Below the pieces are notes generated by a model. The model saw nothing but the letters and a program-made list of their open reading frames with translations, was not told the origin of the DNA and did not search any database. From contig NC_092670.1 in assembly GCF_964355755.1 (NCBI RefSeq), positions 27,327,795-27,391,794 on the forward strand: a stretch of 64,000 nt of DNA, written 5' to 3'. Source of the DNA: Antedon mediterranea. Its lineage: Eukaryota > Echinodermata > Crinoidea > Comatulida > Antedonidae. The position numbers and the translations under genes were made by a program. This document shows, piece after piece, positions 38,368 to 52,065 of the stretch (its first letter is position 1; each line of letters starts with the position of its first letter).

Positions 38368-39852
38368 AGTGTATTACGTAATTCATCATTACGTCATAAA
38401 TATCATATTAACCTTTTTAAAACCAAAATGGCCAGTTAGCTCAGACGGCTGAGCGTCGTGTTGACGACAACACGTATGTCGTGGGTTCGATTCTCACGCT
38501 GGTCGGTGGAATAGAGTTAAAGGTAGGCGACCAACTGTGTTTGGGGTTCACAGAATTTACGTCCCCCTTTCCACCACACATCTTGAGAAGGCACTAGCAA
38601 TGCATCTGGTGATGATGTGGTGGAAACGACCCCAATGCCATGGCAGGGCCTTAGTGCTGAGGCAGGGAGAGCACATTTTTAAATTTTTTGGGGGGCTTTC
38701 GCTACATGTATTTGATCTCGTAAATTTTATGTTTAGTGCCCTCAATTTAATGTAAAAAGAAATTAATTTATCTTCGTTACGTGTTTAGAAGAGAATGTAT
38801 GTCTCACCGTAGTTTGGTATGCCGTTTGTTATTATGCAAATGAGTTTTTGCAGGTGTAGTGGGAAAGATGGTATTGTTAGTAATTCGCGGTCAACACGCC
38901 ACACTGTTGAATTTTGATTTTGTTAATCAATGTTGCTACATTGGTAGCGAAATGTCCGATTCATGCAAGATATTGTATTGTACTATGTTATGAATAAATA
39001 TTTATGGATGGTAGTTGGTGTGTATGGCCGCACCGTCCCAGAATAAACATGGTTTAAACAGATAATTTGTCTCCGATGATTTTTGTATGGGGTTAATGGA
39101 GAATGAAATAGATCAAATATAGAACATTTGCAAAGATGCCGATTTCCAGACTGATTTCGAAACTTAGACTAATTCCGCCGCCGGGCTGGGCCTTAGGCAT
39201 ATACGAAGTCGAGTTTTTAAAGTAGAAAACTCTACCTAAACTTTTGAATTCGCATCTGGATATTTGAATTTTTAACAAATATAAAAAATATCATAGGTGA
39301 TTATGTATGGTAATAAGTATAAGTATAAGTGCAATTCTGGGCTCTATTTTCATTATTAGCTCTTCCCAAAACATGGTGGGCTAGTAGGCCTACTGGAGAC
39401 CTAATATTTAATTTCATATTTCAATGAATAGGTGCACTTTCCGGGGACATGCTCTATTGTCCTTGTTAGTCTTATATATTTTGTTTCATATAATTTCAAA
39501 TCATTTAAAGTACCATTTTCAGGTGGGAGTCTGTGCAACTCTATTTTTTTATTTTAAACAGTTTGGTATGCCGTCGTGGTTGTTATGCAAATGAGCTTGT
39601 AAAGGGGTATTATGGGAAGATAATATGTTAATCATTCGCCGTCAACACGCCACACTGTTAAATTTTGATGCTGTTAATATTTACATTAGAATATTGTTCA
39701 AATCATGTAAATAAAAAATTTTCCGGGCGGGAACCCAGCAGCTCTCGAAAAGAACTCCAGGTGGAAAAGAAGCTCACCCATGAGTACTGAATATGAAGGA
39801 GCACATTGGCTTCTTTTGGAGGCTTTATGGCAGTCTTTTTGCATGTATTTGA
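38368..39852 (+). repeat. Block T copy 3
   Basis: Almost identical to copy 4 (57456-58940). Octamer modules lie at 38812-38927 (ATGCAAAT 38834-38841) and 39561-39678 (ATGCAAAT 39585-39592). To its left the S2 monomer found beside copy 2 is missing; the join reads GAGCACTCTCCCTTTTATGCC, and copy 4 shares it. Private change: CATTCGCCGTCAACA in module b, where the others have CGCGG. Confidence 0.85.
38430..38505 (+). tRNA. tRNA-like sequence with duplicated anticodon triplet, probable pseudo-tRNA
   Basis: The same 76-nt form as in copy 2: loop TTGACGACAA, T stem GTGGG/CTCAC, A and B boxes intact. It is unlikely to act in decoding because the anticodon loop is three nt too long. Confidence 0.6.
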
Positions 39853-42800
39853 TTTCAAAAACAATATATATTTTCAATTTAAAAAAAAAAAGAAAAAAAA
39901 TATTCCTAGAGGTTCGAACCTACTACTGAGAGAACTCAAACCTGAGCATTACCGGTTACGCCACAAACCAGTAGATGAGTGAAGAGCTGATAATAGTCTA
40001 TTTATATGAAATGAATGATCCATCAATGTAAAATGATGTTATGCAACCTTGTTTCTGATTTAAAAAAGGTCCCCTTGGTTAGGCTTGACATTTAAAACCA
40101 TAAAAATATCTCACTTTTTAAAAACAATATTTATTTTCAAATAAAAAAAAAAAGAAAAAAAAATATCCCTAGAGGTTCGACCCACTATTCAGAGCACTCA
40201 AACCTGAGCATTACCCGTTAGGCCACAAACCAGTATATGACTGAAGAGCTGATAATAGTCTATTTATATGAAATGAATGATCAATCAATGAAAAATAATG
40301 CCATGCAACTTTGTTTCTGATTTTAAAAAAGATCCATTTGTTTAGACCTGACATTCACAACCCTAAAAAATATCTCATTTAAAAAAAAAAAAATTATTTT
40401 CAATAAGAAATAAAAAGCAATATCCCTAGAGGTTGGAACCAGCTACTGAGAGCACTCAAACCTGGGTATTACCCGTTACGCCACAAACCAGTACATAACT
40501 GAAGAGCTGATAATAGTATATTTATATGAAATTAATGATCAATCAATGAAAAATAATGCCATGCAACTTTGTTTCTGATTTTAAAAAAAGGTTCATTTGT
40601 TTAGGCCTGACATTTACAACCCTCAAAATATCTCACTTTAAAAAAAATATTTATTTTCAATTAAAAAAAAGAAAGAAAAGAAATATCCCTAGAGGTTCAA
40701 ACCCACTACTGCGAGCACTCAAACTTGAGCATTACTAGTTACGCCTCAAACCAGTAGATGACTGAAGAGCTGATAATACTCTATTTATATGAAATGAATA
40801 ATAAATCAATGAAAAATAATGCCATGCAACTTTGTTTCTGATTTTAAAAAAGATTCACTTGTTTAGGCCTGACATTTACAACCCTCAAAATATCTCACTT
40901 TCAAAAACAATATTTATTTTCATGTAAAAAAAAAAAAGAAACAAAATATCCGTAGAGGTTCGAACCCACTACTGAGAGAACTCAAACCTGAGCATTACCG
41001 GTTACGCCACAAACCAGTAGGTGAGTGAAGAGCTGATAATAGTCTATTTATATGAAATGCTGAATAATCCATCAATGTAAAATGATGTTATTTAACTTTG
41101 TTTCTGATTTAAAAAAAGGTCCACTTGGTTAGGCTTGACATTTAAAACCATAAAAATATCTCACTTTCAAAAACAATATTTATTTTCAAATAAAAAAAAA
41201 AAAAAAAATATCCCTAGAAGTTCGAACCCACTATTGAAATCACTCAAACCTGAGCATTACCCGTTACGCCGCAAACCAGTATATGACTGAAGAGGTGATA
41301 ATAGTCTATTTATATGAAATGGATGATCAATCAATGAAAAATAATGGAATGCAACTTTGTTTCTGATTTTAAAAAAGGTTCACTTGTTTAGGCCTGACAA
41401 GTGAACAACCCTCAAAATATCTCATTTCAAAAACCATATTTATTTTCAATTTAAAAAAAAAAGAAAAAAAATATCCCTATAGGTTCGACCCACTACTCAG
41501 AGCATTCAAACCTGAGCATTATCCGTTACGCCGCAAACCAGTATATGAATGAAGAGCTGATAATAGTCTATTTATATGAAATGGATGATCAATCAATGAA
41601 AAATAATGCCATGCAACTTTGTTTCTGATTTTAAAAAAGGTTCACTAGTTTAGGCCTGACAGTTGCAACCCTCAAAATATCTCACTTTCAAAAACAATAT
41701 TTATTTTCAATCAAAAAAAAAAGAAAAAAAATACACGTATAGGTTCGAACCCACTACTGAGAGCACTCAAACCTGAGCATTACCCGTTACGCCACAAACC
41801 AGTAGATGACTGAGGAGCTGATAATAGTCTATATATATGAAATAAATGATCAATCAATGAAAAATAATGCCATGCAACTTTGTTTCTGATTTTAAAAAAG
41901 GTTCACTAGTTTAGGCCTGACAGTTGCAACCCTCAAAATATCTCACTTTCAAAAACAATATTTATTTTCAATTTAAAAAAAAAAGAAAAAAAATGTCCCT
42001 AGAGGATCGACCCACTACTCAGAGCACTCAAACCTGAGCATTACCCGTTACGCCACAAACCAGTAGATGACTGAAGAGCTGATAATAGTCTATTTATATG
42101 AAATGAATTATCAATCAATGAAAAATAATGCCATGCAACTTTGTTTCTTATTTTAAAAAGATCCATTTGTTTAGGCCTGACATTCACAACCCTAAAAAAT
42201 ATCTCATTTTCAAAAAAAATATTTATTTTCAATAAGAAAAAAAAAAGCAATATCCCTAGAGGTTGGAACCCGCTACTGAGACCACTCAAACCTGGGTATT
42301 ACCCGTTACGCCACAAACCAGTAGATAACTGAAGATCTGATAATAGTCTATATATATAAAATGAATGATCAATCAATGAAAAATAATGCCATGCAACTTT
42401 GTTTCTGATTTTAAAAAAGGTCCACTTGTTTAGGACTGACATTTACAACCCTCAAAATATCTCACTTTCAAAAATCATATGTATTTTCAATTTAAAAAAA
42501 AAAAAAAAAATATCCCTAGAGGTTCGACCCACTACTCAGAGCACTCAAACCTGAGCATTACCCGTTACGCCACAAACCAGTAGATGACTGAAGAGCTGTT
42601 AATAGTCTATTTATATGAAATGAATTATCAATCAATGAAAAATAATGCCATGCAACTTTGTTTCTGATTTTAAAAAAGATCCATTTGTTTAGGCCTGACA
42701 GTTGCAACCCTCAAAATATCTCATTTTCAAAAACAATATTTATTTTCAATAAGAAAAAAAGAGAAAAAAAATACCCTTATAGGTTCAAACCCACTACTGA

Positions 42801-45800
42801 GAGCACTCAAACCTGAGCATTACCCGTTACGCCACAAACCAGTAGATGAGTGAAGAGCTGATAATAGTCTATTTATATGAAATGAATGATCCATCAATGT
42901 AAAATGATGTTATGCAACTTTGTTTCTGAATTTAAAAAAGGACCACTTGGTTAGGCTTGACAATTAAAACCATAAAAATATCTCACTTTCAAAAACAATA
43001 TTTATTTTCAAATAAAAAAAAAAAGAAAAAAAAATATTCCCAGAGGTTTGAACCCACTACTGAGAGAACGCAAACCTGAGCATTACCGGTTTCGCCACCA
43101 ACCAGTAGATGAGTGAAGGGCTGATAATAGTCTATTTATATGAAATGAATGATCCATCAATGTAAAATTATGTTATGCAACTTTGTTTCTGATTTAAAAA
43201 AAGGCCCACTTGGTTAGGCTTGACATTTAAAACCATAAAAATATCTCACTTTCAAAAACAATATTTATTTTCTAATAAAAAAAAAGAAGAAAAAAAATAT
43301 CCCTAGAAGTTCGAACCCACTATTGAAATCACTCAAACCTGAGCATTACCCGTTACGCCGCAAACCAGTATATGACTGAAAAGCTGATAATAGTCTATTT
43401 ATATGAAATGGATGATCAATCAATGAAAAATAATGCCATGCAACTTTGTTTCTGATTTTAAAGAAGGTTCACTTGTTTCGGCCTGACAGTTGCAACCCTC
43501 AAAATATCTCACTTTCAAAAACAATATTTATTTTCAATTAAAAAAAAGAGAAAAAAAATACCCTTATAGGTTCGAACCCACTACTGAGAGCACTCAAACC
43601 TGAGCATGACCCGTTACGCCACAAACCAGTAGATGAGTGAAGAGCTGATAATAGTCTATTTATATGAAATAGATGATCAATCAATGAAAAATAATGCCAT
43701 GCAACTTTGTTTCTGATTTTAAAAAAGGTTCACTTGTTTAGGCCTGACAGTTGCAACCCTCAAAATATCTCACTTTCAAAAACAATATTTATTTTCAATA
43801 AGAAAAAAAGAGAAAAAAAATATCCCTAGAGGTTCGACCCACTACTCAGAGCACTCAAACCTGAGCATTACCCGTTACGCCACAAACCAGTAGATGACTG
43901 AAGAGCTGTTAATAGTCTATTTATATGAAATGAATTATCAATCAATGAAAAATAATGCCATGCAACTTTGTTTCTGATTTTAAAAAAGATCCATTTGTTT
44001 AGGCCTGACATTTACAACCCTCAAAATATCTCACTTTCAAAAAAAATATTTATTTTCAATAAGAAAAAAAAGCAATATCCCTAGAGGTTGGAACCCGCTA
44101 CTGAGACCACTCAAACCTGGGTATTACCCGTTACGCCACAAACCAGTAGATAACTGAAGAGCTGATAATAGTCTATTTATATGAAATTAATGATCAATCA
44201 ATGAAAAATAATGCCATGCAACTTTGTTTCTGATTTTAAAAAAGGTTCATTTGTTTAGGCCTGACATTTACAACCCTCAAAATATCTCACTTTCAATAAG
44301 AAAAAAAAGCAATATCCCTAGAGGTTGGAACCCGCTACTGAGACCACTCAAACCTGGGTATTACCCGTTACGCCACAAACCAGTAGATAACTGAAGAGCT
44401 GATAATAGTCTATTTATATGAAATTAATGATCAATCAATGAAAAATAATGCCATGCAACTTTGTTTCTGATTTTAAAAAAGGTTCATTTGTTTAGGCCTG
44501 ACATTTACAACCCTCAAAATATCTCACTTTCAAAAAAAAAATATTTATTTTCAATTAAAAAAAAAAGAAAAAAAATATCCCTAGAGGTTCGACCCACTAC
44601 TCAGAGAACTCAAACTTGAGCATTACCCGTTACGCCACAAACCAGTAGATGACTGAAGAGCTGATAATAGTCTATTTATATGAAATTAATGATCAATCAA
44701 TGAAAAATAATGTCATGCAACTTTGTTTCTGATTTTAAAAAAGATCCATTTGTTTAGGCCTGTCATTCACAACCCTAAAAAATATCTCATTTTCCAAAAA
44801 AATAATTTTTTTCAATAAGAAAAAAAAAAAGCAATATCTCTAGAGGTTGGAACCCGCTACTGAGAGCACTCAAACCTGGGTATTACCCGTTACGCCACGA
44901 ACCAGTAGATAACTGAAGAGCTGATAATAGTCTATTTATATGAAATTAATGATCAATCAATGAAAAATAATGCCATGCAACTTTGTTTCTGATTTTAAAA
45001 AAGGTTCTTTTTTTTAGGCCTGACATTTACAACCCTCAAAATATCTCACTTTCAAAAAAAATATTTATTTTCAATTAAAAAAAAGAAAGAAAAGAAAAAT
45101 CCCAAGAGGTTCGAACCCACTACTGCGAACACTCAAACTTGAGCATTACCCATTACGCCTCAAACCAGTAGATGACTGAAGAGCTGATAATAGTCTATTG
45201 ATATGAAATGAATGATCAATCAATGAAAAATAATGCCAGGCAACTTTGTTTCTGATTTTAAAAAAGGTTCACTTGTTTAGGCCTGACATTCACAACCCTA
45301 AAAAAATCTCATTTTCCCAAAAAATTCTTATTTTCAATAAGAAAAAAAAAAAGAAATATCCCTAGAGGTTGGAACCCGCTACTGAGAGTACTCAAACCTG
45401 GGCATTACCCGTTACACCACAAACCAGTAGATAACTCAAGAGCTGATAATAGTCTATTTATATGAAATTAATGATCAATCAATGAAAAATAATGCCATGC
45501 AACTTTGTTTCTGATTTTAAAAAAGGTTCATTTGTTTAGGCCTGACATTTACAACCCTCAAAATATCTCACTTTCAAAAAAAATATTTATTTTCAATTAA
45601 AAAAAAGAAAGAAAGAAATATCCCTAGAGGTTCGAACCCACTACTGCGAGCACTCAAACTTGAGCATTACCCGTTACGCCTCAAACCAGTAGATGACTGA
45701 AGAGCTGATAATACTCTATTTATATGAAATGAATAATAAATCAATGAAAAATAATGCCATGCAACTTTGTTTCTGATTTAAAAAATGTTCACTTGTTTAG

Positions 45801-47029
45801 GCCTGACATTTACAACCCTCAAAATATCTCACTTTCAAAAATAATATTTATTTTCAATTAAAAAAAAAAAGAAACAAAATATCCGTAGAGGTTCGAACCC
45901 ACTAGTGAGAGCACTCAAACTTGAGTATTACCCGTTACGCCACAAACCAGTAGATGACTGAAGAGCTGATAATACTCTATTTATATGAAATAAATAATAA
46001 ATCAATGAAAAATAATGCCATGCAACTTTGTTTCTGATTTTAAAAAAGGTCCACTTGTTTAGGCCTGATATTTACAACCCTCAAAATATCTCACTTTCAA
46101 AAACCATATTTATTTTCAATTTAAAAAAAAAAGAAAAAAAATGTCCCCAGAGGATCGACCCACTACTCAGAGCACTCAAACTTGAGCATTACCCATTACG
46201 CCTCAAACCAGTAGATGACTGAAGTGCTGATAATAGTCTATTTATATGAAATGAATGATCAATCAATGAAAAATAATGCCATGCAACTTTGTTTCTGATT
46301 TTAAAAAAGGTCCACTTGTTTAGGCCTGACATTCACAACCCTAAAAAAATCTCATTTTCCCAATAAGAAAAAAAAAAGAAATATCCCTAGAGGTTGGAAC
46401 CCGCTACTGAGAATACTCAAACCTGGGCATTACCCGTTACACCACAAACCAGTAGATAACTGAAGAGCTGATAATAGTCTATTTATATGAAATTAATGAT
46501 CAATCAATAAAAAATAATGCCATTCAACTTTGTTTCTGATTTTAAAAAAAGGTTCATTTATTTAGGCCTGACATTTACAACCCTCAAAATATCTCACTTT
46601 AAAAAAAAACTTTTATTTTCAATTAAAAAAAAAAAGAAAGGAAATATCCCTAGAGGTTCGAACCCACTACTGCGAGCACTCAAACTTGAGCATTATCCGT
46701 TACGCCACAAACCAGTAGATGGCTGAGTAGCTGATAATATTCTATTTATATGAAATGAATGATCAATCAATGAAACATAATGCCATGCAACTTTGTTTCT
46801 GATTTAAAAAAATGTCCACTTGTTTAAGCCTGACATTTACTACCCTCAAAATATCTCACTTTTAAAAAACCATATTTATTTTCAATTTAAAAAAAAAAAG
46901 AAAAAACAATATCCCTAGAGGTTCGACCCACAACTCAGAGCACTCAAACCTGAGCATTACCCGTTAGGCCACAAACCAGTAGATGACTGAAGAGCTGATA
47001 ATAGTCTATTTATATCAATATATATATCA
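39853..47029 (-). repeat. S2 satellite, about 27 monomers
   Basis: From block T copy 3 to the L1-like insertion. Up to 44645 it matches 58941-64000, apart from one monomer present only in the downstream copy (near 62920-63260) and a short tract at about 41889-41965 that matches the neighbouring monomer instead. A unit with an internal deletion (TCACTTTCAATAAG, near 44290) is shared with 63645. Confidence 0.92.
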
Positions 47030-48209
47030 ATTTTCAAAATAGCATGGGCTTAGATAATATACCATCTTTTTATTATAATGTTCTAAAGTGTTGTGTTGAA
47101 TTTAATAATATGAATAATGAAGGTACAATTAACGAGTATGAAGAAGTGATAAAACAAAACTTATGGGGTAATAATGATATTAAATATAGAAACAAACCAC
47201 TATTCTTTAAGAAGTGGATAGATGCAGGTTTTAATCAAATTGGAGATATAATTATTTTCAATCGTCTAATGAAACCTATAGAAATAATTAAACAATTACG
47301 TATTAAGAAAAACTGGATAGCTGAATATTTTTCTCTAACCAGAGCTATTCCAAAAGAGTGGTTAAGTATAATTAAACATAATATGCCAAATATGAACCAA
47401 TATATGAATGTGAATCTGGAATACAATATCAACAATATAATTAAGATGACAACAAAAGATGTTTATTCTAACTTTGTTAATAATGTTTTTATTCCCCCGA
47501 AAAGCATACTTAAATGGAATAACATATTCAATGAAGATATCAAGTGGTGTGATGTCTGGAAAAGAAAAGTGAAAAACGAAAAAATTAAGAAATTTGCACA
47601 ATTGAATTACAAATTACTAAATAGAGTTGTACCTACAAATCTAAAACTGTATAACTGGAAACTGAAAAATAATAACATATGTAACAATTGTGGAGTCATT
47701 GAAGACGAAAAACATATGTTTTATTATTGTAGACGTAATCAAATAATGTGGGAAAAAATTGACAATATATTTAAAAAGCTAGATAACAGCAGTAGCTCGT
47801 TCAAAGAACTCCTGTTAGGAAGTAAATGTCAATTAAAAAACCAATTGTATTCAATAGCTGTGTACGTCATATACATAATTAAAATTAAAACTGAACTTAA
47901 AAAACCTGTATGCCAGAATCCCTGGATTCAGTTTAAATATATTTTAAAAGATATGAATACACTAGGCATGTTGTAACTTATAAGTGGCATCCATTTTTGT
48001 ATTTTAAGATGTACAGTTTTTGTATGCATATAATCAAACCACTATATGTATAAAGGTTAAAAGAGTAAAAATCAGAAAATAACGAAAAAAGTAGAAAACA
48101 GAAATTTAATGTATGAAAATGAAATGTGAACGAAATTTGTATGAAAGAATGAATAAAGGTGGTGGTTAACCACAAAAGAGAAAAAAAAAAATATCTCATT
48201 TTCAAAATA
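47030..48209 (+). mobile_element. 5'-truncated L1/Tx1-like LINE with flanking direct repeats
   Basis: An insertion with a C-terminal LINE coding region, a 3' UTR of about 210 bp with AATAAA at 48152-48157, the palindrome GTGGTTAACCAC at 48162-48173, and an A11 tail ending at about 48191. ATTTTCAAAATA occurs at 47030-47041 and again at 48198-48209, just past the tail. It is a likely target duplication that may extend to about 18 bp with small changes (ATATCAATTTTC against ATATCTCATTTTC). About 100 bp of S2 is missing across the site compared with an intact monomer, so the target was rearranged before or during insertion. The A-tail and long duplication fit L1-type retrotransposition. Confidence 0.85.
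47044..47976 (+). pseudogene. L1/Tx1-like ORF2 C-terminal fragment with zinc-knuckle domain
   Basis: 310 uninterrupted codons, against more than 1000 in a complete ORF2; the endonuclease and RT are absent. Visible features: WGNNDIKYRNKPLFFKKW (41-58), typical of the region after RT in L1/Tx1 elements; KFAQLNYKLLNRVVPT (183-198); and a CCHC-type cluster C213-x2-C216-x7-H224-x4-C229 (CNNCGVIEDEKHMFYYC), the zinc-binding C-terminal domain of these proteins. The frame is also open upstream of the ATG into the flank, so this start is only the first ATG after truncation. Codons are very AT-rich. The open frame with no lesions suggests a fairly recent insertion, but without RT it cannot be functional by itself. 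Confidence 0.85.
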
Positions 48210-51200
48210 AATATTTATTTGCAATAAGAAAAAAAAAGCAATATCCCTAGAGGTTGGAACCCGCTACTGAGAGCACTCAAACCTGGATATTACCCGTTAC
48301 GCCACAAACCAGTAGATAACTGAAGAGCTGATAATAATATATTTATATGAAATTAATGATCAATTAATGAAAAATAATGCCATGCAACTTTGTTTCTGAT
48401 TTTAAAAAAGGTTTATTTGTTTAGGCCTGACATTTACAACCCTCAAAATATCTCAATTAAAAAAAAAATATTTATTTTCAATTAAAAAAAAGAAAGAAAA
48501 GAAATATCCCTAGAGGTTCGAACCCACTACTGCGAGCACTCAAACTTGAGCATTACCCGTTACGCCTCAAACCAGTAGATGACTGAAGAGCTGATAATAC
48601 TCTATTTATATGAAATCAATAATAAATCAATGAAAAATAATGCCATGCAGCTTTGTTTCTGATTTCAAAAAAGGTTCACTTGTTTAGGCCTGACATTTAC
48701 AACCCTCAAAATATCTCACTTTCAAAAACAATATTTATTTTCAATTAAAAAAAAAAGAAACAAAATATCCGTAGAGGTTCGAACCCACTAGTGAGAGCAC
48801 TCAAACTTGAGTATTACCCGTTACGCCACAAACCAGTAGATGACTGAAGAGCTGATAATACTCTATTTATATGAAATAAATAATAAATCAATGAAAAATA
48901 ATGCCATGCAACTTTGTTTCTGATTGAAAAAAATGTCCACTTGTTTAGGCCTGACATTTACAACCCTCAAAATATCTCACTTTCAAAAACAATATTTATT
49001 TTCAAATAAAAAAAAATAAAAAAATATTCCTAGAGGTTCGAACCCACTACTGAGAGCACTCAAACCTGAACATTACCGGTTACGCCACCAACCAGTAGAT
49101 GAGTGAACGAGCTGATAATAGTCTATTTATATGAAATCAATGATCCAGCAATGTAAAATTATGTTATTCAACTTTTTTTCTAAAAAAAGGTCCACTTGTT
49201 CAGGCCTGACATTTACAACACTCAAAATATCTCACTTTCAAAAACAATATTTATTTTCAATTAAAAAAAAAAAAGAAAAAAAATATTCGTAGAGGTTCGA
49301 ACCCACTACTGCGAGAACTCAAACCTGACCACTACCGGTTACGCCACAAACCAGTAGATAAATGAAGAGCTGATAATAGTCTATTTATATGAAATTAATG
49401 ATCAATCAATGAAAAATAATGCCATGAAACTTTGTTTCTGATTTAAAAAAAGGTCCACTTGGTTAGGCTTGACATTTAAAACCATAAAAATATCTCACTT
49501 TCAAAAACAATATTTATTTTCAAATTAAAAAAAAAAGAAAAAAATTATCCCTAGAAGTTCGAATCCACTATTGAAATCACTCAAACCTGAGCATTACCCG
49601 TTACGCCACAAACCAGTAGATGAGTGAAGAGCTGATAATAGTCTATTTATATGAAATGAATGATCAATCAATGAAAAATAATGCCATGCAACTTTGTTTC
49701 TGATTTAAAAAAAGATCCATTTGTTTAGGCCTGTCATTCACAACCCTAAAAAATATCTCATTTTCAAAAAAAATATTTATTTTCAATAAGAAAAAAAAAA
49801 GCAGTATCCCTAGAAGTTGGAACCCGCTACTGAGAGCACTCAAACCTGGGTATTACCCGTTACGCCACAAACCAGTAGATAACTGAAGAGCTGATAATAG
49901 TTTATTTATATGAAATTAATGATCAATCAATGAAAAATAATGCCATGCAACTTTGTTTCTGATTTTAAAAAAAGGTTCATTTGTTTAGGCCTGACATTTA
50001 CAACCCTCAAAATATCTCAATTAAAAAAAAAATATTTATTTTCAATTAAAAAAAAAAAGAAAAGAAATATCCCTAGAGGTTCGAACCCACTACTGCGAGC
50101 ACTCAAACTTGAGCATTACCCGTTACGCCTCAAACCAGTAGATGACTGAAGAGCTGATAATACTCTATTTATATGAAATGAATAATAAATCAATGAAAAA
50201 TAATGCCATGCAGCTTTGTTTCTGATTTTAAAAAAGGTTCACTTGTTTAGGCCTGACATTTACAACCCTCAAAATATCTCACTTTCAAAAACAATATTTA
50301 TTTTCAATTAAAAAAAAAAGAAACAAAATATCCGTAGAGGTTCGAACCCACTAGTGAGAGCACTCAAACTTGAGCATTACCCGTTACGCCACAAACCAGT
50401 AGATGACTGAAGAGCTGATAATACTCTATTTATATGAAATAAATAATAAATCAATGAAAAATAATGCCATGCAACTTTGTTTCTGATTGAAAAAAATGTC
50501 CACTTGTTTAGGCCTGACATTTACAACCCTCAAAATATCTCACTTTCAAAAACAATATTTATTTTCAAATAAAAAAAAATAAAAAAATATTCCTAGAGGT
50601 TCGAACCCACTACTGGGAGCACTCAAACCTGAGCATTCTCCGTTACGCCACAAACCAGTAGATGGCTGAGTAGCTGATAATAGTCTATTTATATGAAATG
50701 AATGATCAATCAATGAAAAATAATGCCATGCAACTTTATTTCTGCTTTTAAAAAAGATCCATTTGTTTAGGCCTGACATTCACAACCCTAAAAAATATCT
50801 CATTTAAAAAAAAAATATTTATTTTCAATAAGAAAAAAAAAAGCAATATCACTAGAGGTTGGAACCCGCTACTGAGAGCACTCAAACCTGGGTATTACCC
50901 GTTACGCCACAAACCAGTAGATAACTGAAGAGCTGATAATAGTCTATTTATATGAAATTAATGATCAATCAATGAAAAATAATGCCATGCAACTTTGTTT
51001 CTGATTTTAAAAAAGATCCATTTGTTTAGACCTGACATTCACAACCCTAAAAAATATCTCATTTAAAAAAAAAAATTATTTTCAATAAGAAAAAAAAGCA
51101 ATATCCCTAGAGGTTGGAACCCGCTACTGAGATCATTCAAACCTGGGTAATACCCGTTACGCCACAAACCAGTAGATGACTGAAGAGCTGATAATAGTCT

Positions 51201-51715
51201 TTTTATAATGTATGGATGATCAATCAATGAAAAATAATACCATGCAACTTTGTTTCTGATTTTAAAAAAGGTTCACTTGTTTAGGCCTGACCGTTGCAAC
51301 CCTCAAAATATCTCATTTTCAAAAAAAATGTTTATTTTCAATAAGGAAAAAAAAGCAATATCCCTAGAGGTTGGAACCCGCTACTGAGAGCACTCAACCC
51401 TGGGTATTACCCGTTAGGCCACAAACCAGTATATGATTGAAGAGATGATAATAGTCTATTTATATGAAATAGATGATCAATCATTGAAAAATAATGCCAT
51501 GCAACTTTGTTTCTGATTTTAAAAAAGGTTCACTTGTTTAGGCCTGACAGTTGCAACTCTCAAAATATCTCACTTTCAAAAACAATATTTATTTTCAATA
51601 AGAAAAAAAGAGAAAAAAAATACCCTTATAGGTTCGAACCCACTACTGAGAGCACTCAAACCTGAGCATTACCCGTTACGCCACAAACCAGTAGATGAGT
51701 GAAGAGCTGATAATA
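48210..51715 (-). repeat. S2 satellite, about 13 monomers
   Basis: From the L1-like insertion to the composite insertion. Blocks are shared with 28.3-29.7 kb (units with ATCTCAATTAAAAAAAAAAT or CATTTAAAAAAAAAATATTT) and with 32640-32930 (CTTTTTATAATG-ATGGATGATC, TTTAGGCCTGACCGTTGCAA). The last unit stops at GCTGATAATA. Nothing coding was seen. Confidence 0.92.
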
Positions 51716-51720
51716 TCACG

Positions 51721-51792
51721 TGATTGCGGGGCGCCCTCGCAATCATCTTTTGACAGCGTGAGCATCTCATCCTCTTCACCTCACGCTGTCAA
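51721..51792. other. Two adjacent stem-loops at the left edge of the insertion
   Basis: Stem 1 pairs TGATTGCG (51721-51728) with CGCAATCA (51738-51745) around GGGCGCCCT. Stem 2 pairs TTGACAGCGTGAG (51750-51762) with CTCACGCTGTCAA (51780-51792) around a 17-nt loop, a perfect 13-bp inverted repeat. Stem-loops at an element edge are common in rolling-circle and foldback elements. No matching structure was found at the right edge. Confidence 0.65.
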
Positions 51793-52065
51793 CAGATTAC
51801 CACGCCAGTTTTTGGCTAAGTAAAATAATTTTCACTTTTACATTTACCAGTTCATTTTATCCTCATACACTTATAGGCTGTGTGAACTCACACAATATAC
51901 TTTGACTGGAATTTATCTAACACCTTATCTTACCCCCATTCTGTTCGATTTTTTGTACTTTACTGTAATTTTGTTGTCTGGTTGTGTCCTACTAACTAGG
52001 CTCAACTCATTCGTTTCCGGTTTGAGCGAAAGCCTCGCTTTCCAACACGGCTTGGGTAATTCGTC

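Noticed and set aside
47235-47601. Minus-strand frames of 66 and 79 codons over the L1-like ORF
   Set aside because: They overlap the plus-strand ORF with its zinc-knuckle motif and consist of low-complexity hydrophobic residues from AT-rich codons.
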